From: Opisthocomus hoazin
Taxonomy: Eukaryota; Chordata; Aves; Opisthocomiformes; Opisthocomidae
Direction of reading: 5' to 3'
Assembly (NCBI RefSeq): GCF_030867145.1
Contig: NC_134433.1
Coordinates: 9,313,216 to 9,377,215, forward strand
DNA length: 64,000 nt
Shown: positions 11,801 through 19,730 of the stretch, in pieces
Position numbering within the stretch: position 1 is the stretch's first letter
Layout of the letters: each line of letters begins with the position of its first letter
Position numbers and translations under genes: made by a program
Notes under the pieces: model-generated
What the model was told of the DNA's origin: nothing
Database searches by the model: none
The model's input: only the letters and a program-made list of their open reading frames with translations

Positions 11801-14800
11801 CTTTCCCCATCCTCTTCTCATCTTCCCCATCCCCACTCTTCTTCCTCACAGTCCATTATCCTGCCTGCCTTGCTTTTTCTTTTTCTCTGTCCTTATTCTC
11901 CATCATTCCTTGTATAATTTTATTTAATTCACTTTTACGTGCTTGGGAACCGACACAGACAAAGCATGATTAGTCTCTGGACAGGGTGATGGGTGCAGGG
12001 ATAATGCTCACACCTCAGCATCCGACAATAATAGAAAATGCCTCTGTCAGTCTCAGTCCCTCTGAGACAGCCACCGCTGAGATGCCTTCTGACAATGCTG
12101 CTCCAGTCTTATTAGCGTTCAGTTATCTGTGATCGTTTTGAAAAGCAAGAGCATTATGCTGAGCTCTTTGTTACTACCAAGCTTCAAAAGGGGTGGGGGA
12201 AGGCAAACACGAGCAGAGCTCTGCAGCCCGGGAACAGCAGGCAGGTTTGCCCCTTTGTGAAGCTGCTGCTTTTTAAAAGCTTTGCAAGCCAAAAAATAAA
12301 TTTGGATTAAAAAAAGAAAGCAATTAAAACTAGAACTTCTAGATAACCTGCCTAATTGTCTTGGGCCTCTCCTGGGCCTGCAACAAACCATGCACAATCA
12401 ATCTTTTGTCTTGCTCGTTTTCTGGTTTGTCTCTTGCTCATCACCCGTAAACACAGGGAAGGGGAGGAGAGTGTTGTGATAAAAGCCCAGGGTACATGGG
12501 GAGGCTGTATTTCTGATGCTCCTAATTTATTTCTGTTGCTGTAGCACAAGCAGGCCCTGATCTCAGCTGGGATGCCTGACACACAAGATACTAGACTGGC
12601 AAACAGGCAAGAGAAAGGCAACAGCATTATCCACATCTTACACATGGAGATCTGAGCATAGAAAAGAGCAAGGTGCCCAAGGTCAAACATGAAGCCCAAA
12701 TCAGAGCTTGCTCTCCCGAGGCCCAGTGTTTGACAAAAAGACCTCTGCTGCAGATTTCCTGCATGAACTCATCACAGGCCACTTAACCCTTCCAAGAAGT
12801 GCATCTGAGCCCTGTCTGCAGAAGGAGCATGATAATTCTTCATTGGCCTGTGCAGGTACCCCATGGTTGGCAGAGTCTGGTGTCTGCCTAGGGTGAATTT
12901 CTCTAGAAGGCTCAAATACAGAGTAAATTAATTTAAAAATTTGAAGAAAGTCTCCTGCAGTGCACAGGAGAGCAAGCCTATCCTTGCTAGTCATAGCAGC
13001 AGCGGAGCAAGCGGACACATGGTCCTTTCCCAGTGCTTCAGCCAAGGTTTTCGACACAGTCTCCCATGATATCCTCCTGGGGAAGCTGAGGAAGTGTGGG
13101 CTGGACGAGTGGTCGGTGAAGTGGATAGAGAACTGGCTGAATGGCAGAACTCAGAGGGTTGTCATCAGCGGCGCTGAGTCTAGTTGGAGGCTGGTGACAA
13201 GTGGTGTCCCTCAGGGGTCAGTACTGGGCCCAGTCTTGTTTAACTTCTTCATCAACGACCTGGATGAAGAGTTAGAATGTACCCTCAGCAAGTTTGCTGA
13301 TGACACCAAACTGGGAGGTGTGGTAGATACACCAGAAGGCTGTGCTGCCATTCAGCGTGACCTGGACAGGCTGGAGAGCTGGGCAGAGAGGAACCTGATG
13401 AGGTTCAACAAGGGCAAGTGCAGGGTCCTGCACCTGGGGAGGAACAACCTCATGCACCAGTACAGGCTTGGGGTGGACCTGCTGGAGAGCAGCTCTGCGG
13501 AGAGGGACCTGGGTGTCCTGGTGGACGACAGAGTGACCATGAGCCAGCAGTGTGCCCTGGCTGCCAAGAAGGCCAATGGGATCCTGGGGTGCATCAAGAA
13601 GAGTGTGGCCAGCAGGACGAGGGAGGTTCTCCTTCCCCTCTACACTACCCTGGTGAGGCCTCATCTGGAGTACTGTGTCCAGTTCTGGGCTCCCCAGTTC
13701 AAGAAGGATGAAGAGCTACTGGAGAGAGTCCAGCGGAGGGCTACAAGGATGGTGAGGGGACTGGAACATCTCCACTACGAGGAGAGGTTGAGGGAACTGG
13801 GCTTGTTCAGCCTGAAGAAGAGAAGGCTGCGAGGGGACCTTATAAATGCCTACAAATATCTGAAGGGTGGGTGTCAGGAGGATGGGGCCAAGCTCTTTTC
13901 AGTGGTGCCCAGTGACAGGACAAGGGGTAATGGGCACAAACTGAGGCACAGGAAGTTCCGTCTGAACATGAGGAGGAACTTCTTCTCTCTGAGGGTGACG
14001 GAGCACTGGAACAGGCTGCCCAGGGAGGTTGTGGAGTCTCCTTCTCTGGAGATATTCAAGACCCGCCTGGACAAGGTCCTGTGCAGCCTGCTGTAGGTGA
14101 CCCTGCTTCGGCGGGGGGGTTGGACTAGATGACCCACAGAGGTCCCTTCCAACCCCTACTATTCTGTGATTCTGTGATTCTGTTCTCTGCTCCCAACCTG
14201 CTCCAGAGCCCACTGAATCTGCTTAACCAAATCCTGCAACCGACTAAGGCTAATCTAGAACTACTGCAACCAAATGCCAGTGCACTGCTTTCTTGGTTCT
14301 CCTTGGAATTATTTAAGGGCCTGTGTGGCCAGTTACATGTTAGATCCCATGGGCTTTCCTCCTTGCAGCTGTAAGTGTAGAGGCTGAGCAGGTTGTCTTC
14401 CATAGTGGCAACCAAATGTCCCCAGCATGGCTACAAGCCGTTCTTGCCCTTAAGCATGGATCCACTTCTTTGCTCTTTCCCTCAAGCACAATTTTCTAGG
14501 GGAGATGGAGGAATAATCCCAGCACAAACCTGCTGATTGCATGTCTTCTAGAAGATCACTGGCAAGTGTATCCCAACTCTAATCAACTCTGAGAAAATTA
14601 AGCAGCAGCTTCTCCTAGTTCATGGCTCATAAGAGGCTTTTCTCTACCTCTAATGAAAAAATGAAGTAGAATTACTTTTATTTTTCTGCTCTCTATCTTC
14701 TTGTGCTCTTTCCACCTTGTTCAGCCCTTGTGAGTTGCTTAAAAAGGTAACTCTGTTGCCTTCTAATTTGCCTGCCAGGATATTCTTTGCTTCAATCACA

Positions 14801-17630
14801 CTATTAGACAAAATCAAATCCAGCTCTTGGAAATCAAACCATTGCCCTCATGCAAACCTGCTGATGAACACCCAGAGCTGCCTGGTATTTCTTGAGGCCT
14901 TATTTCTCCCAAACTGCAGCAAGGACCTCAGGTTCATATAACTCGGCCAGCGGCAAGTCCCTGGTGAGCAGGGATTGCAGAGTAAATCATGCTGTGACAA
15001 ATGTCTCCAAGCCCTGTGCTCTACTCCATGGTCACTCACCATCTCTCACACTCTATTGCAGAGGAAATGAGGACACCAAATACAGTGGGGAAGTGGAGTT
15101 GCCTTATGGGAAGACAAAGGCCATGGCAGAAAAACTTGTATTTGAAGCCAATGGAAAAAAGGTACAAAAGTCAACGGTAGAACCCCTGGTATTACAGGCC
15201 AGGATGGGTGGAAGGAGAGAGCTGGTTAGAAAGGCCCCACAACACATATGTTAGTGTGTATCCTACTGCTGCCTTGACTTGATGCATAAACCACATTGCC
15301 TTAAGCTTACCAAAGTCTGATCTTCCCACATCATCAGGAAGCTGCCAAACTCTTGAAAGATCAAAGGGTGCTGCCCTTTGAGCCTGTGCTTTAAATCCAC
15401 CAGGAGTGTGATGTTGGAAAGTGCAGTATTAAATCAGGGCATAAGAAACCAGGTTCACCTGGTTCGTACTGCATAAAGATGTAATTTTCAGACACGCCTG
15501 AGTTATTTAAGAATAAAAAATATTAGCGTAACCAGCATCAGCCACCTACCTAAGTTAGCTGGCTAGTCCTTTCAGACCCCCAGTACACTCATCAGACAAT
15601 GTAAAAACGAGACTTCTGTCCTAAACCACTGCCTGGCACATCTCTCTCTCCTGGTTACAGTTTGAGGCCAGCCTGCTTAGCTGGCTCCCTTTGGAACTTG
15701 GTTTTGGTTGCTGCAAGTACTTGTTTATATGTCACAGCTGCAGAAGGGTTGATGCCATTAGCACCCTCCACCCAACATCTCTCAGTGAGCACCACAAGGG
15801 TGCAGGTGTGCTATGAAAAAAATCAATCTGGGCACTTCCTTGCATTTTCCAGGACTCAAACCAGGCTGTAACTGTCCAGATCACCTGTAGTTGACTCCTC
15901 TAGCCCAATATCCGAAGGTTTTGGTTTCATCTGATGCACCCAACATTACTGTGGAGGACTTTATCTCTGAATCTACCACTCACCAACATCCCTCCCTGAT
16001 TTTACAGCTAAACAACAGTTGTAAACTCACAACCTGTATCATCCGTGCCAACACAGTGTATGGGGAGAAGGCAACATTTCTTCAAGAGTTGTATTTGCTT
16101 GCCAAAGCCAGCAACGGTGTGTTGAACTACCTAGAGCCTGAAAACACAGAGCGTAATTACACATACGTGGGTGAGTGAACGATTGATCTCTTTGCCTGTG
16201 GTGCTGCCAAGCTGTTTTAGTCACAGGGGACTTTACATGTTAGCTTAACTGTAATTTCCCAAGACAGAGATGAGGACGGTGAACGAGTACAAATATTTTT
16301 ATAACCGCAAAACTTAGACTGGCTAAAAGAATTTTTAAAACAGTTGTTTGCATTCTACTGTATTTCTTGGGAAGGGTTTTCTTTTTTTTTTTTAATTCCC
16401 CTCAACATAGGGAAAATGTTGGTTTGAAAACTGGAAAAATAAACTTAGCAGAAAAAAGAATAGAGAGCTAATCTTTCTTTTTCTAAGTAAACATTTCAAG
16501 GGATATATAGAGGAAGAAATTCAGGCAATATTTTTAAGATGTTTTTGGTTTGAAAAGACACTTAATTTCTTCTTCACTAGAAGAAATTAACACTACTTGT
16601 AAAATTTTTGGAAAAAAGGGTGTACTACATAACTGATTTTAGAAAGCATAAGAAGCTGCTCTCAACACCTAGAGAAATAGTTTGTTGTGCTGCTGAACGC
16701 ATTTCAGGGGAGTATAACTTGCCACTAAATCATGCAGGGTTTTAGTTATTTCTGTGCAGCTCACTTATATGTCTTTTTCCAAAAGTGCAGATAACAGTAG
16801 TTTGAAAATGCTGTTAGAGAAGAATCAGGCCTAGATAAATCAAGTGACTTCTTCAAAGGTTGACAGCAGAGCCAGGAATAAAACCCCCGAGCACCGCCTC
16901 CCATTCATCCTGCTCTCACTACAGAACACTGCCCTTTCGCTTCACATGAACCAGTATCACGAGGCACATTAATTGTCCAGCTCAAAGGGGAGACCAAAGG
17001 TTTAAAGGATCTTGGAGGTCCAGATTAACTACTCCGTCTCTCTACAGCGCAGCTGAGTAACGCAATGCGTGCTTTCCGTACTTCACAGCCCTGAAGCCAA
17101 CAGATCTGATGTACTCATTCCCTCCTACTGTAAACAGGCAAATGTAGCTCCTCCTGAGTATCTGTTTTTCTTCCCCTCTTATTTCTCCAGGGAACGTTGC
17201 ATGGATGCATGTTCTTGCAGCAAGGAACTTGCAGCTGAAACCAGACTTACTTGCCGGACAAGTGTATTATTCCTATGATGACACTCCGACAAGAAAAGGT
17301 TTTCTGGTAAGGCATCAGCTGTTGTCCTCTGTGGACCCCTCAGTAAGACTAGGCTCACACATCCCTTACTGGAAGATGTGGTTAATGATACAATTGCACA
17401 GGATAATCAAGGTCATCTTGTACCCTTTCTGGAAGCCACAGCCTTTCCTAAACTTGCCTTTACTGAACACAATAGTCACCACCTTCTCCTATGAGACAGA
17501 CAAAGCCTCCAGGCATTTTGGGTACAAACCCCTCTTCACCTGGGAAGAAAGCAAGCGCAGAACTGCACAGTGGTTGAAAGCAGCTGCAGGGAACCTGGAA
17601 CCCCCCCAGCTTCATGAAAAGAAGAACTAA
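2682..17630 (+). CDS. 3-beta-hydroxysteroid dehydrogenase family protein, HSD3B7-like (six coding exons)
   Basis: Joining exons 2682-2829, 6730-6885, 9752-9860, 15062-15161, 16008-16170 and 17191-17630 gives 1116 nt and an unbroken 371-residue protein. Seen: an N-terminal Rossmann dinucleotide site TGGCGFIG (residues 10-17); Asp37 at the end of the second strand, as expected for NAD preference; the SDR triad Ser123, Tyr153 and Lys157 (YGKTK); RGNED at 138-142; GNVAW at 226-230; and [13 protein letters not shown] at 334-346. Family knowledge: these enzymes oxidise the 3-beta-hydroxyl of delta5 steroids or sterols and isomerise the double bond, on ER or mitochondrial membranes. The HSD3B7 branch acts on 7-alpha-hydroxylated sterols in bile-acid synthesis. 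HSD3B7 has six coding exons, while classical HSD3B1/2 code in three, so the structure favours the HSD3B7 branch. The length is normal for the family. Odd: the usually conserved Arg-Pro before the (I/V)YGE motif is Arg184-Ala185 here. Orthology versus an HSD3B7-like paralogue cannot be settled from sequence alone, so no symbol is given. Confidence 0.88.
3270..3323. repeat. 36-bp tandem duplication, AT-rich
   Basis: The 18-mer ATTGTGAAATAAATTGCA occurs at 3270-3287 and again at 3306-3323, giving a 36-bp period. A partial third piece (AATTGTGAAAAT) sits between them. It looks like a local duplication and is not coding. Confidence 0.8.
4560..5330 (-). repeat. Ancient amniote LINE relic (CR1/L3 clade), reverse-transcriptase region
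   Basis: Read on the minus strand, about 4825-4785 gives [18 protein letters not shown], the decayed form of the CR1/L3 block (D)VVYLDFSKAFDTV. Just upstream in that sense lies [10 protein letters not shown] (near 4890-4915), matching the older consensus segment ahead of the RT core. The surrounding several hundred bases fit the same element in order. Stops and frameshifts show it is long dead. The boundaries are approximate. Confidence 0.6.
6134..6160 (+). repeat. Two long G runs (7 and 10 G)
   Basis: G runs at 6134-6140 and 6151-6160 are separated by a purine-rich spacer and followed by an A run and CCCC. It is a low-complexity tract in intron 1 that might form a G-quadruplex in RNA or DNA. 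Confidence 0.7.
6730..6885 (+). CDS. HSD3B-like exon 2 (residues 50-101)
   Basis: The acceptor is tttctccag|CTACC and the donor is GGGG|gtaagc; the intron is phase 1. It encodes MKGDIRD, then [13 protein letters not shown] (residues 73-85) and AVNVG. This is the beta4 region of the SDR fold, lining the cofactor pocket and matching the family's VVIHTA block. Confidence 0.9.
6886..9751 (+). other. Intron 2 of the HSD3B-like gene
   Basis: The intron is 2.9 kb with GT/AG borders. Apart from short AT-rich tracts, no repeat, RNA gene or coding segment was recognised. Confidence 0.75.
9752..9860 (+). CDS. HSD3B-like exon 3 (residues 102-138)
   Basis: The acceptor is ttgccccacag|GTACGG and the donor CTCAG|gtaagg; the intron is phase 2. 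It encodes GTENVLRAC and [13 protein letters not shown] (residues 118-130). This contains the catalytic Ser123 of the SDR triad in the family's (F/V)xYTSS block. The arginine of RGNED is split across the junction to exon 4. Confidence 0.9.
12620..12740 (+). repeat. MIR/CORE-SINE relic
   Basis: The order 'attatccacatcttacac', 'aaggtgcccaaggtcaaac' and 'agcccaaatcagagcttg' follows the MIR core. That consensus has a near-'ttatccccattttacag' part, then 'gcccaaggtcacacag', then the 'agagccgggattcgaaccc' part. It is diverged, as expected for an old copy. Confidence 0.65.
13037..14182 (+). mobile_element. CR1 LINE, 5'-truncated, with reverse-transcriptase C-terminal ORF
   Basis: Codons from about 13047 to the stop at 14094-14096 encode the C-terminal half of the CR1 reverse transcriptase without a break. 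Seen: [34 protein letters not shown], and the catalytic FADDTKLGG (13291-13317), then HLGRNN and the tail [20 protein letters not shown]. The 3' UTR ends at about 14182 in tandem ATTCTGTG units, the avian CR1 hallmark. The 5' part (ORF1, endonuclease and N-terminal RT) is missing, as in most copies, so the element cannot move by itself. It lies in the gene's sense direction within intron 3. The open frame suggests a fairly recent insertion. Confidence 0.93.
15062..15161 (+). CDS. HSD3B-like exon 4 (residues 138-171, active-site Tyr/Lys)
   Basis: The acceptor is ctattgcag|AGGAAATG and the donor AAAAAG|gtacaa (GTAC is acceptable but less strong); the intron is phase 0. It encodes GNEDTKY, then [20 protein letters not shown]. 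Tyr153 and Lys157 form the YxxxK catalytic motif. The boundary after EANGKK sits at the equivalent place in HSD3B7. The exon lies about 0.9 kb downstream of the intronic CR1 insertion. Confidence 0.88.
15162..16007 (+). other. Intron 4 of the HSD3B-like gene
   Basis: The intron is 0.85 kb, phase 0, with a GTAC donor and a TTTTACAG acceptor. No repeat or other feature was recognised. Confidence 0.8.
16008..16170 (+). CDS. HSD3B-like exon 5 (residues 172-226)
   Basis: The acceptor is ctgattttacag|CTAAAC and the donor CGTGG|gtgagt; the intron is phase 1. It encodes [14 protein letters not shown] (residues 179-192) and ends NYTYVG. The family usually has L-R-P before the aromatic-rich (I/V)YGE motif; here Pro is Ala185. 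This is the least conserved part of the protein, which could reflect a changed substrate pocket or relaxed constraint. Confidence 0.85.
16171..17190 (+). other. Intron 5 of the HSD3B-like gene
   Basis: The intron is 1.0 kb, phase 1. It contains T- and A-rich tracts and one MIR-type relic near 16.83-16.93 kb; otherwise nothing was recognised. Confidence 0.8.
16825..16935 (+). repeat. MIR/CORE-SINE relic
   Basis: The order 'tcaagtgacttcttcaaagg', 'cagcagagccaggaataaaa' and 'cccgagcaccgcctcccat' follows the MIR core: a 'gtgacttgcccaagg' part, then 'cagcagagccaggattcaaa', then the 'cccaggcctcctgactccc' part. It is an old, diverged copy inside intron 5. Confidence 0.55.
17191..17630 (+). CDS. HSD3B-like exon 6 and stop (residues 226-371)
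   Basis: The acceptor is atttctccag|GGAACG and the stop is TAA at 17628-17630. It encodes [12 protein letters not shown] (226-237), [11 protein letters not shown] (248-258) and a hydrophobic stretch rich in Trp, Ile and Leu at about 283-306, the region that anchors family members to membranes. The conserved C-terminal [13 protein letters not shown] follows. The tail is short and hydrophilic, ending in KKN. A single large last exon is normal for the family. Confidence 0.92.
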
Positions 17631-18930
17631 GCAGCATATCTGAGGTAAGTAGAGAGCTTACCGCACCCGCAAGTTTCATCTGAACTTCACAATGTGCAGA
17701 GATCTTTGGCAGAGATTTTGCTAACACTCAGAAATCCTGGTACAGAGAAAGAACAAAACTCCCAGGCTGCAAGTATATACCCTTGCTATGCCAACATGCC
17801 AGCTATTTTAAGAGTCACATGAAGCACCAGGGTGCATTTGAAAGCATCCTCCTGCAGGTCCCTGCACACAGATGCAGGACTTGCTGGCCTCACTCCTTCC
17901 CACGGTCCACCACTGCACTGGGATCACTTGCAGGAACAAGAGAGACAGGTTCAGATGAGAGAGGGTGCACAGAAAACACATTTTTTATAACATTAGTTAA
18001 TCAGTTTTGTTCCACAGCCTGACAAGCCTTCATCTCTTGCCGTATTCAGCAAATGGACCTCTCCCTTGCCATGGTCTTGGGCAGCTGGTGGCATGGCTGT
18101 ACCTGGCTCATACACTCAAGGGGTCTTCAGTGACAATTTTGGGGAAGCCAAGGAAAGCCCAGCAAGTTCTTGCTCTGTTTTAGGGTTTCATAAAAAGAAA
18201 AAAGATTTCCCTTTTCCAGAGCTGCCTTTTTCAAGATGCTTCCTGCTATTCTCAACATGTGGAATATTACAACTGCTTTGAAATATTGTCCTTATAAAAA
18301 GAAACTTCCAATCTCTTGTGCTAACAATGTATAGGCTGACTTACTTTCTAATCATATGGATGGATAACTGATGTCTACAAGCTTAGAGGTGGGATTCATA
18401 TAGTTTGTAACTCAAATTCTCTTACCTCACAGCACTCTAGCAGCAAAGCAAGACAAACTAAAGCCCGCATTCAGCTGCCGCACTGGCAGACACCAACTTC
18501 AGCGAAGGCCTTAGGGGCTGTGTATGCTAAATAACGTCTGAACTTCAGGAGGAAGAGGTCATTTCAACTCGTTCCATGGCACTGGAGCTACACAGTCCAT
18601 CCAGCTGCAGTACTTCACAGAAGATATTTTCCTAACACAGATGGGGCAGGCACTTCCAGAAGATTCACAACAAAAACTGTGGTTTGTATCAGTTTATCAG
18701 CTCCTCCATTTTTAAGACATACAGAGAGACTGGCAAACCTACATTAAGCACTACAGAGATTTCATTTTTCACTTGAGCTTGGAGGAATGGAGTATCTTTA
18801 CAATACTGGTTCAACTCTAAAACGAATTCTGTTGGTATCACACTTGTGTGTTCTGTGAATATGTACCCATCTCTTGGGTTTTCCTACAGTAAAAGTGTAC
18901 ATATGCACAAATAAAATCTTATTTTAATTA
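17631..18930 (+). other. Probable 3' UTR of the HSD3B-like gene
   Basis: The stretch between the stop codon and the first good poly(A) signal is about 1.3 kb and has no competing gene. A consensus splice donor (GAG|gtaagt) lies only 14 nt after the stop, so part of this UTR may sometimes be removed by splicing. The end point is an estimate from the AATAAA position. Confidence 0.6.
18910..18915 (+). terminator. Poly(A) signal AATAAA of the HSD3B-like gene
   Basis: AATAAA is followed 45-95 nt later by GT-rich sequence (gtttcagtgtggc and tttgtttgttgtta), the usual downstream element. It is the first canonical hexamer after the stop codon. Further AATAAA copies near 19107 and 19153 could be alternates. 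Confidence 0.6.
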
Positions 18931-19394
18931 CAAATGCCCTAATCCTCCTGGAAAAAGCAAGTTTCAGTGTGGCATCCTTGATGGAAATGATCAAAATTTG
19001 TTTGTTGTTACCCAGGAAGGAAGGCAAAGCAAGACGGAGTGAGCTGCCAAGTTAACATCACTGAAATTCACACTCACAAGAGAATTCTTTGCAAAATGAT
19101 CTTACAAATAAACTATGACTTGCTCTGGTAATTCATTCATATTTTCACATAACAAATAAATTTGGGCAAAACTATTGCAATGTGGTCATAGAGAATTTGG
19201 GAAGGTGAAGTGTGTGTTACCATTTCCCTACTTTTTTTCTCCTCCTACCGTTTGTGCTGGGGGGAGTTTAAGAAGGGGAGCAATAAGATTGCCGGGTTTT
19301 CTATTTCACTAAAAATTCTCTTTGCAGTTTTTTGCCGTTATTCCAATGGTAGCTGACAGCTTGCTAAGAATTTGACAAAGCAATATACACCCAA

Positions 19395-19730
19395 TTTCTC
19401 ATACACGCTGCCAGAGCGTCGCCGCAGTAGGACAACATTGACCTCAACAGGTTTTTGTTCTTCTGAAACCTTGGGTTTTCTCTCGCCGAAAAAGAGCCAC
19501 TGGGTGGAGCTGCAAGGCTGCGAGACAGGTACCCTCGCCTCGGAGCTCCAGCGTTCCCAACGCTTCTGCCGCAGCTGGTTTTCAAAGGAGTGGGAAGCCT
19601 TGCCCGGAGAGCGAGGCTGATGGATGGGGGTATCTGACCATCCGCGTTCGTCCTCGGGCTGCGGCCGCTGGAGTTTTGGCCTTCCCTCGGCTGGCTGCCT
19701 GCGGTCGCCGTCTTGTCTTCACGTAGACAT
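19395..19730. promoter_or_regulatory. CpG-dense block, candidate CpG island
   Basis: I count about 25 CpG dinucleotides in roughly 330 bases, in a window that is otherwise CpG-poor. With about 57% GC this gives an observed/expected ratio near 0.9. Long frames stay open on both strands here (82 aa on +, 130 aa on -), which GC-rich DNA does readily, so they are not evidence of coding. It lies about 0.5 kb past the HSD3B-like poly(A) signal and could be the promoter of an unseen transcript. Confidence 0.45.

Larger units (their letters stand above)
9861..15061 (+). other. Intron 3 of the HSD3B-like gene
   Basis: At 5.2 kb this is the longest intron. It holds a MIR-type SINE relic (12.62-12.74 kb) and a 1.15-kb CR1 insertion (13.04-14.18 kb). 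The remaining sequence shows nothing recognisable. Confidence 0.8.

Noticed and set aside
13272..14213. Several long frames on the minus strand and in the second + frame across 13.27-14.21 kb
   Set aside because: They are shadows of the CR1 reverse-transcriptase frame.
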